A DNA stretch of 64,000 nucleotides from positions 42,165,797 to 42,229,796 of the forward strand of contig CP136061.1 of assembly GCA_032622095.1 (NCBI GenBank), in the 5' to 3' direction. This document shows, in pieces, positions 56,450-64,000 of this stretch. The position numbers were made by a program, and so were the translations under genes. The notes under the pieces were generated by a model, which did no database searches, was not told the DNA's origin, and saw only the letters and a program-made list of their open reading frames with translations. How positions within the stretch are numbered: position 1 is the stretch's first letter; each line of letters begins with the position of its first letter. The stretch is from Siphonodentalium dalli. Lineage: Eukaryota > Mollusca > Scaphopoda > Gadilida > Siphonodentaliidae.

Positions 56450-56577
56450 CTGAAAAAGAGAAATATAATAATGTTAAATCTATTCTTGAAAAGATTGGCA
56501 TGTTTCCTTATAAGAGAAAGATTGGGTGGGTTATAATTGTGATCCGCCATATCAAATCCAGTCGGAAGTCGTGATTT

Positions 56578-56956
56578 TTTTACCCTGTGCCAATGCATTC
56601 TCTTATATATGCGAGTCGACCATAGGTCGCCTCGCATATATAAGAGAATGCATTGGCCTAACAATTTTTTATCATTTTTTTTAAATAAATGTTTCTGACA
56701 ATTTTTAGGACATAAAATAAAAAACATCCATTACCCTGCAGGGCGCCCCACATATATATAGAAGCATATAGAAGAGTGTCGTCTGCTCATGTTTGTCTGG
56801 GGCTCTGTATGGGTAAAATTATAAAATTGTTAAAGAATACAAGATAAAAATATTAAAATTGTAAAAAAAATTGTTAGGCCAATGCATTCTCTTATATATG
56901 CGAGGCGACCTATGGTCGACTCGCATATATAAGAGAATGCATTGACACAGGGTAAA
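56578..56956. mobile_element. MITE with TTTTTTTACCCTGTGCC ends
   Basis: TTTACCCTGTGCCAATGCAT and complement at the two ends, hairpin modules at both, middle with TCGTCTGCTCATG. It starts 128 bp upstream of exon 1. Confidence 0.75.
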
Positions 56957-57047
56957 AAAAAATCCCGACTTCCGACTGGATTTGATATGGTGGGTCACAA
57001 TTAAACAACAACCAACATATTTCCATCATTTTGACAGTTGTGATAAT

Positions 57048-57493
57048 CAAGCCTGCAAATATGGTGTCTGTCATTTGCAGAATGAGGTGCCCAGAGGGTG
57101 AATTTAGTGATGCTATCCCGCACAGCGGGCTAGCATCATCAAATTCACCCTCTGGAGACCTCATTCTGCTTAAGTCTCATCTTCTGGGAAGTATCTATAG
57201 TCTCAAATTAACATTGTTTTTAGTTATGTTTTCCCTTCTGAGAAGTTTCTATATCCCCTAATTTGCAGAAGATAAAATGCATAATCGAGGTGCCCGATGG
57301 GTGAACATCATCAACTTCAACAGGGGGACTTCAATCTCATCCTAGGTCTACCATAGCAGTTGAGGGACTAAACAGAATGAGGTACCCAGAGGGTGAATTT
57401 GGTGATGCTAACCCGATATGCGGGATAGCATCACTAAATTCACCCTCTGGGGACCTCATTCTGCAAATGACAGACACGCTATTTGCAGGCTTG
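57048..57493. mobile_element. hAT-type MITE, long two-core form
   Basis: CAAGCCTGCAAATATGGTG to complement; exact 8-bp duplications GTGATAAT (57040-57047 and 57494-57501). Confidence 0.93.
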
Positions 57494-57499
57494 GTGATA

Positions 57500-58260
57500 A
57501 TAAAAGCAACTAGGCCACACATCGCCCGAATAAGGTGGCTTTATTTGACCAGTTGCATTTATAACCATTAAAAGTCTTATTCTAAGAATAATCAATGAAT
57601 CAAACTCAACATTTGATTAGATAACAGAATAATAATCAGCAAATTCTGAGCCCAAATGAAAGTGTCAATGACACTGTAAGCTCAACTTGGATCAGAGATA
57701 ATTTCATGTGTTACAGCAGGGATTTCTCTGTCTATTTTGGGAATGGGTCCGGGTCCCTTCGATTTGAGAAAAATGTGTCTTCCAGACCAAAATTGGGAAT
57801 TTTCCATGTTTTAGAAAAAGCCATGGACACCAAACTTCGACAAGTATTTACTGTACACGTGTTTTATATAAATCAGCAATTTATTTAGAGTTATCCTCCC
57901 TCTTTCATAAATGCGCTGACTGGTAGATGGGAGGTAATTCGCATGTTAAGCTAATACATGTAATTAGGTCGCCGCGTGTACATTATACGATGCGGGCTCC
58001 CGCTGATTTACTACGGGTTTTCAGCTGTTTATCGATCGACTGAGTGTACAAAACATCGGAAAAAAGTTATAATTATTCAATACTAATAAGCCCGATGGAA
58101 TTATATACCTGCCTGCAATTGGGAATTTGGTGGTTGAAAATTGGGAATCAAGGTGCCTTTTTCACATTGGGAATGGGGCCGAATACCGGACCCTGAGGAC
58201 ACCTAAAAAAAATCCCTGTACAGTCAATGGAGCGATTGGGAATGCAGAAAGTTGAAATGT
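57500..58260. other. no recognised gene
   Basis: Repeated TTGGGAATTTTGGGAAT-like words (57740-57800 and 58115-58170). No ATG exon for UTP20 with a phase-0 donor could be found. Confidence 0.4.
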
Positions 58261-58499
58261 CTTCGTAATACTGGATGTCAACATGAAGAGATGTATCAAG
58301 TTTGGGATTCAGCAAGTATATACTTTATGGAATGACAAAGATTGTAAAATCATTATGTTAACTAGAATGTCCCTGGAGGAATTGCAGCAACAACCACCTT
58401 GTGATCAGACCATGGACACTATTACTGTTGTCAGAACATCTTTTTTATCAAATATCGGAAATGATCTTTAGAATAAATTGGACTACTAGAAGTCATTCT

Positions 58500-59340
58500 G
58501 AACATGTCTGTAAATTGTCAAAACATTTCTCTAATAAATGTCGGCTGAAGGGTGTTCCGATGGAATCAAATGTGACATCCAAGATGGCCACTGCCAGCAA
58601 TGTTTTTCAATGAAATTTTAAAAAATTGGATGGCACCCATCTGGTAGTCACCATGAAGATCCATATGAAGTTTAGTTCTTTAATATATTAGTAATCACAG
58701 TAACCAAATATGTTACATTATTTTTTGTATATTATCGTAACTGGCGGTGTGAAATCATGAATGACTTCGCAAGGTGCCGCGAAATGATAAAGAATGAAAA
58801 GCCAAAAAGTTCCAGTAAAGGTCTTGTATTGTTTAGATGAAATTATTTTCATTTCACACATTTCACCAATAAATGTGAGCTGTGGGCAGCAGGGTGTGCA
58901 GATGGATTCAAATTTGAAATCCAAGACTGCTGGCAGTCATGTTTTATAACGAATTTCGGAAATAATCGATGGCTCAAATCTAGAGGTCACCCCGAAGATC
59001 CATATGAAGGTTGGTGCTGATTGGATGAGGGGTATGGCCTGTAGGGTGTTCCAAAGGATTTAGTCATGCAAAGAGTGAAATCCAAGATGGCTGCCAAAAA
59101 ATTTCAAATTCGATGGCTCCCATCTAGAGATGATCCTAAACATGCCTGTGAATTTTCAAAACATTTCTCATCTAAATGCGGGCTACATGCTGTGCCAATG
59201 GATTAAAATTTGAAATCCAAGATGGCTGCTGGTGGCCATGGTTTTTTAACGAATTTTGAACAAAAATTGAAGGCTCCCATCTAGAGGTCATCCTGAAGAT
59301 ACACATGAAGTTTGGTGATGATTGGATGAGCCCAACTATA
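58500..59340. repeat. interspersed 'CCAAGATGGCTGC' repeat, tandem decayed copies
   Basis: Several units with TGAAATCCAAGATGGCTGC, CATCTAGAGGTCA and GAAGTTTGGTGATGATTGGA, like 31780-32460. Confidence 0.6.
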
Positions 59341-59399
59341 CCCCCTACCAAAAATAAGATATTTTTTTCAATATTATGGTGCTATTCAGACAAAATAGA

Positions 59400-60045
59400 A
59401 CCTAACCTATAGTAAAACCATGTATTGGTTTCTTTGACAGCCATTGGTGTATCAATAAGAGAGCAACCTAACCTATAGTAAAACCATGTATTGGTTTCAT
59501 TGACAGACATTGGTGTATCAATAAGAGAGCAACCTAACCTATAGTAAAACCATGTATTGGTTTCATTGACACATTGCCTAACCTATAGTAAAACCATGTA
59601 TTGGTTTCATTGACAGGCATTGGTGTATCAATAAGAGAGCAACCTAACCTATATTAAAACCATGTATTGGTTTCATTGACAGGCATTGCCTAACCTATAG
59701 TAAAACCATGTATTGGTTTCATTGAAGACATTGGTGTATCAATAAGAGAGCAACCTAACCTATAGTAAAACCATGTATTGGTTTCATTGACAGGCATTGC
59801 CTAACCTATAGTAAAACCATGTATTGGTTTCATTGACAGACATTGGTGTATCAATAAGAGAGCAACCTAACCTATAGTAAAACCATGTATTGGTTTCATT
59901 GACAGGCATTGCCTAACCTATAGTAAAACCATGTATTGGTTTCATTGAAGACATTGGTGTATCAATAAGAGAGCAACCTAACCTATAGTAAAACCATGTA
60001 TTGGTTTCATTGACAGACATTGGTGTATCAATAAGAGAGAAGATA
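59400..60045. repeat. 67/43-bp higher-order minisatellite
   Basis: Full unit CCTAACCTATAGTAAAACCA, GTATTGGTTTCATTGACAG, ACATTGGTGTATCAATAAGA alternates with a shorter unit lacking the last block. On the minus strand each unit ends TTTTACTATAG followed by GTTAGG, a donor-like junction, but no UTP20 exon phase fits. Confidence 0.92.
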
Positions 60046-60325
60046 ATTGATTTTGCTTTAATTATTTCTTGGAAAATGGACAAAATATAAGTGTTACCCT
60101 TCAAAAAAAATTATGAGACAAACTATTTTCAAGCTTATGACAGGCCCTGAGACAACTCGTCCTTCTGCTATTTTCAGGCGGGTTAGCCAGATAAATATGT
60201 GCGGATTCGCACGAATTTGTTAATAGTAATATGTTTTTTTATGATATATTATTAAACATTTTTACCAACAAATGTGTTTATTCATTAATTAAATGTATGT
60301 CAATGCAGTGTGCACTGGATCCACT

Positions 60326-61099
60326 TACTCTCGTGTCTGGAATAAACGTGCAGGATGGAAAAACTGACCAGAAGTAATATAAGTACAGACTGGAATAAAA
60401 GTGCAGGGTGGAAATACAGGATTTAATAACAGTTTGGATTACCCCCCTGGATTGCATTGCTAAAGTCGTGTCTACATACTAGTAATGACGTAGTGTCACG
60501 TGGCTCACGGGATTCCGGCACGTGGTTATCAATTTTTCTGCATGACGTATGCACGCGCGGTACAAATGCATACTACCATTGGTTAATTAGCGGAATCCCG
60601 GTTCCTGTATATTGATTTGTTTTGATCCTTCACACGGCACATAGGCATGGCTGCTGATTAAATATACCCATTTGGATAGGAATTTCATCCCCGTGGGGCC
60701 GTGGTAATTCATAGCAAGCTCTGAATTGCTGCGTGATTTATCTTCAAATATACTAAAATGTATTTGTAATCGAGAGCATTGCGCTCTGCATGTTTTAAAT
60801 CCATGTTCCCACCGGCACCAGTGTTTCGAGCGTCCCGCGGAACTTTGAATCATTCAACCGGCTCCCTCATTCAACAGAATAGCAATATTGTTGACACTTA
60901 CTAGCACCGTGCATAAATTTTATAAACAACACTCGATCAAGATTTGTTGTGGGGAAAAAACAAAAAAGCCTGTCAAGACCTGTCTTCCAAAATCACAATA
61001 CACAAAATTAAATAAACGTGCAGACTGGAATAAGCTTCGTGCAGGGTGGAAAATCTTCTGAAATTTAATAAACGTGCATTTATTCCAGACACGAGAGTA
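60326..61099. mobile_element. non-autonomous element with TACTCTCGTGTCTGG ends
   Basis: TACTCTCGTGTCTGGAATAA at the left, exact complement at the right, internal AATAAACGTGCAGACTGG repeats at both ends. Contains CACGTG motifs near 60500. Class unknown. Confidence 0.75.
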
Positions 61100-61229
61100 T
61101 AGGTAAATATTAATAAAAATATATTATATACAAGAGGTGGCATCAGAGATGCTGTGTCTCGTTTTCGGTGGCTTACCGCCGGTGGCTACCGCCAATTGGA
61201 GTGCATCAGTATCGGTAGACTAATTAATA

Positions 61230-61720
61230 GGTAAAATCGAAAAATGACTATCAAATTTTATCGGACCAGGCCGGTTTTCGAACTCTTCCGAGATATTCTT
61301 GGGAGACACTTTTATACCAAATTTCAATCAAATCGGATAACGTTTGTTGAAGTTATCGCGCTAACGAGCTGAAAATTCGTGAAAAATGACTAATTAAGGG
61401 CCATAACTCTATCAAATTTGATCGGACCAGGCCGGTTTTCGAACTCATCCGAGAAATTCTTGGGAGACACCTATATACCAAATTTCAATCAAATCGGATA
61501 ACGTTTGTTGAAGTTATCGCGCTAACGAGCTGAAAATTCAAAGGGCCATAACTCTGTAATAAATGTGCGGACGAACCCGATTTTTTGTCTGCAGCTTACG
61601 AGCATGGATATGTACTCACACACCAAAAAAATTTTAATCCGTCAATAAACGGTTGAGTTATAAGCAAAACACGCCGCCCGCCCGCCGTCCCTCATCAAAC
61701 TATAATTCGAGTTTTTAAAA
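61230..61720. repeat. interspersed repeat, two tandem ~170-bp units
   Basis: TCGGACCAGGCCGGTTTTCG and ACCAAATTTCAATCAAATCG occur twice, followed by GGGCCATAACTCTGTAATAA and a GCCCGCCCGCC end. Confidence 0.7.
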
Positions 61721-61825
61721 CTCAATCTACTTATAGGTAAATATTAAAAAAATATGTATTTTAAATATCTATCACTCACTCTTTAGAAGGCCTGTGGCAT
61801 GATTCATAATAAATTTCCTTATTAA

Positions 61826-62259
61826 CCCTTTACCCAACAAAACGGCCAAAAACGCCCAAATAAAGCTTCAACAGCCTAAAATATCTTCCGTCTGTCTCAA
61901 TAACACCATACAAATATGGATATCATTGGAACCGGTTCATTGACCACATTGTGATGGTTACAGTTATGCCCTGTGCCAATGCATTCTCTTATATATGCGA
62001 GTCGACCATAGGTCGCCTCGCATATATAAGAGAATGCATTGGCCTAAAAAAAAAAAATTCTGACATTCTTTAACAATTTTATAATTTTTTCTTACATTTT
62101 ATAAAAAAAATTATAGTATTTTTCTACATTCTTTGACAATTTTATCATTTTTAATATGTGTTAAGCCAATGCATTCTCTTATATATGCGAGGCGACCTAT
62201 GGTCGACTCGCATATATAAGAGAATGCATTGGCACAGGGCCATTCTGTTGGGTAAAGGG
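61826..62259. mobile_element. piggyBac-type MITE
   Basis: TTAA flanks, CCCTTTACCCAACAAAACGG to TTGGGTAAAGGG, two hairpin modules; near twin of 53193-53647. Confidence 0.9.
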
Positions 62260-62262
62260 TTA

Positions 62263-62920
62263 ATACTTAGGTCTTCTCAATCAACCAATTTTATTCAAAT
62301 AAAGACGAAAATCTCAGTAGAAATCACTTTTCACTTCAAGGACATTTGTTTACGTGGGATCATTAATATTTCATGGAGCAGCCATTTTTAAATCATGTGA
62401 CTATCAGCTGGTAATAGAGTGATCTCCCCTGGCAATTTTTTTTCCCCTTTGAACCGCCGACAATCACAATGATCTAAATACGGCTTTTTACTGCTTTTTA
62501 ATTTATAACTTCCCAGTGAGGAATAAAGCGTAATTGTGCGTAGTCGGAACTTTAAAATTAGAGTAATTTTCACAAATTTAACTAAAACATTTATGAAATA
62601 TAAGCGCGTGTTTTTAGTTTAGTAAACAAAGGGTATTCTATTCACTACCGAATTGTGCTATTTTTATTGGAAAATGACGAGTAATTGCTTAAAATAGCGA
62701 TGTTTACATCATCTACTGTCACCAAGCTCTCGAAGATTTCCTGGTGATGTAATCATTTGTTGAATTCCGGAAATGGGTGAGTTATCGTTCTTGTCCAGGG
62801 TTGTCTATTGCTAGTTTTAGTAGCACAATCGCAAATTTACTCATAATCACACATTGCAGACGATTTTCCCCAATAGCTGGATCGGGTAATAATAGCTTCT
62901 TCTGGCTATAGTAGCTCCAT
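62263..62920. other. no recognised gene; possible promoter-like motifs
   Basis: Holds AAAATGGCTGC on the minus strand (~62385) and CCGGAAATG on the plus strand (~62766), which resemble YY1 and ETS sites. No supporting exon on either strand, so this is only a candidate upstream region. Confidence 0.25.
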
Positions 62921-62924
62921 TTCA

Positions 62925-63490
62925 GGTTTAGTCGGTAGCGTACTGGTCTCTCATGCTAGCAGACCAGGGATCGCAACTTGGTCAGGGTATAAAAAACAGA
63001 ACTCGGTCAGATACCAAGTTTGTCAGGCTGAAAAGTCTGAGATCACTGAATACAGATCCAAATGCAAAATGCTGACTCCCCCCCCCCCCCCATTACAATT
63101 TACAACATTAGTCCAGGTGTGTTGTCGTGAGTGCAGTACGCTGTCCGATTGGGTGTGGACATTAACCCTTTCAGTGCCAAGTCCGATTGTATCAACCCAT
63201 ATTTCCTTGATCATTTTTCAAATTTATTGATTATAATAAGGTGATACATTGATGGAAAGAGCTCTTAGGTTGATACAAAAATCGGACTTGGCACTGAAAG
63301 GGTTAATGGCTGACCCGTGTACACGCCTCGGTGTGTGCACATTGAAGGTTACTAGAGTCACCACAAGGTTATAAAGTTACTCAGCCGTGGTACTAGTAGC
63401 TCCTGGTCCAGTGCGTCTATAACCGGAAGGTTCCTGCACTGCAATATCTACAGATAGACAGATTCCCAGACCTGATCAAGTCAGGTCTGA
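62925..63490 (+). mobile_element. tRNA-related SINE-like sequence split by a MITE
   Basis: GGTTTAGTCGGTAGCGTACT (A-box-like) and ACCAGGGATCGCAACTT (B-box-like) begin the sequence, which resumes after the insertion at 63166-63302. Confidence 0.55.
63166..63302. mobile_element. piggyBac-type MITE, intact short form
   Basis: TTAA exactly on both sides, CCCTTTCAGTGCCAAGTCC and GGACTTGGCACTGAAAGGG ends, 137 bp. Confidence 0.92.
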
Positions 63491-63499
63491 CACCACAGG

Positions 63500-64000
63500 C
63501 CTTCTAAACAGTGACTGAGATCTTAATAAATAAAAATTTAAATACATCTATTCCATATAGGAAAGAGAAGGTACCGGTAATATGAATTCAAATGTTTGGA
63601 AATTAACTAAAATCGACCCAAGTTTTTTCAAAGTGTTTCAAAACTTTCCAAATATTATATTTAACCACTATTTTATGCTCCAACATATGCTTCTAATTAC
63701 GAGAAACACGAATCCGCTGTCAAAATTGTCCCCCGCAATTTACATATTATGTTATAAACGTTTTGTTGCATGTTTTGATATTCAATAAACTATGAAAATG
63801 ATCAAATTCTCCTAGCTAACGCATCCATGCCCACTCACCTATAGTGATGTATCGAGAAATCTGATAATCCTCTTATTTTCTGCTCCAAAAGCCACACAAA
63901 TCAATGCAAAAATACAATCAGTTATCCTCCAGTTAATATCTTATCCCGAAGCCAGCAAGATAATCCTCTTATTTTCCCGATCAGAAATCACGTAAATTTA
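63500..64000. other. no recognised gene
   Basis: AT-rich. A donor-like GTGAGTGGG (minus strand, ~63835) follows a short open stretch, but no frame fits UTP20. GATAATCCTCTTATTTTC is repeated near 63866 and 63960. Confidence 0.35.

Noticed and set aside
59913-60104. Candidate UTP20 first exon (reads MSVNETNTWFYY or MKPIHGFTI before GTTAGG)
   Set aside because: The donor leaves one or two extra bases while located exon 1 begins at phase 0; the remaining frame ends in TAG.
60587-60853. 88-codon minus-strand open frame
   Set aside because: Lies inside the element at 60326-61099 and shows no family resemblance.
62700-62790. Plus-strand first exon ending ATGG before GTGAGT
   Set aside because: Only an ATG plus a donor-like motif; no second exon was seen.

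Overview
The window is AT-rich animal nuclear DNA: one intron-dense gene on the minus strand, crowded with short non-autonomous DNA transposons and minisatellites. I read the host as a marine invertebrate, most likely a mollusc and possibly a bivalve. That rests on the interspersed-repeat style (copies ending in GGACGGACGG-type motifs, 'CATAACTCTG' repeats, tRNA-derived SINEs) and is an inference, not proof.

The gene is UTP20 (DRIM), the giant HEAT/ARM-repeat scaffold of the small-subunit processome in the nucleolus. I assembled 26 coding exons by hand (56449 down to 1677). Every junction has AG/GT sites, all phases agree, and the spliced frame is open for 3157 nt (about 1052 codons). That covers the N-terminal part of a family of about 2,800 residues. 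The ATG exon was not located above 56449, and the gene continues past position 1. About 18 residues present in the human protein are not found between exons 12 and 13. No other protein gene, tRNA or rRNA could be supported.

Layout by descending coordinate. 64.0-56.5 kb: upstream or intron-1 DNA with SINE-like, piggyBac-type and hAT-type elements and a large minisatellite. 56.4-49.8 kb: exons 1-4. 49.7-42.1 kb: a long intron with a Mutator-like element, a second long-TIR element and a hAT-like element. 42.1-27.9 kb: exons 5-13. 25.5-16.0 kb: exons 14-20. 14.8-1.7 kb: exons 21-26.

The main discovery is that in six introns (after exons 1, 4, 5, 14, 17 and 23) the minisatellite unit is a copy of the upstream exon's own 3' end joined to its 5' splice donor. 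The copies run only into the intron, so the true donor is followed by 2 to 12 donor-bearing copies of itself. For exons 4, 5, 14 and 23 an in-frame stop lies at or just after the true donor. For exon 17 a later donor copy would add exactly 27 codons in frame. Other oddities are exon fragments copied into introns, piggyBac-type ends 9-10 nt from two donors, one hairpin module shared by different TIR families, and a 50-nt poly(G) run.
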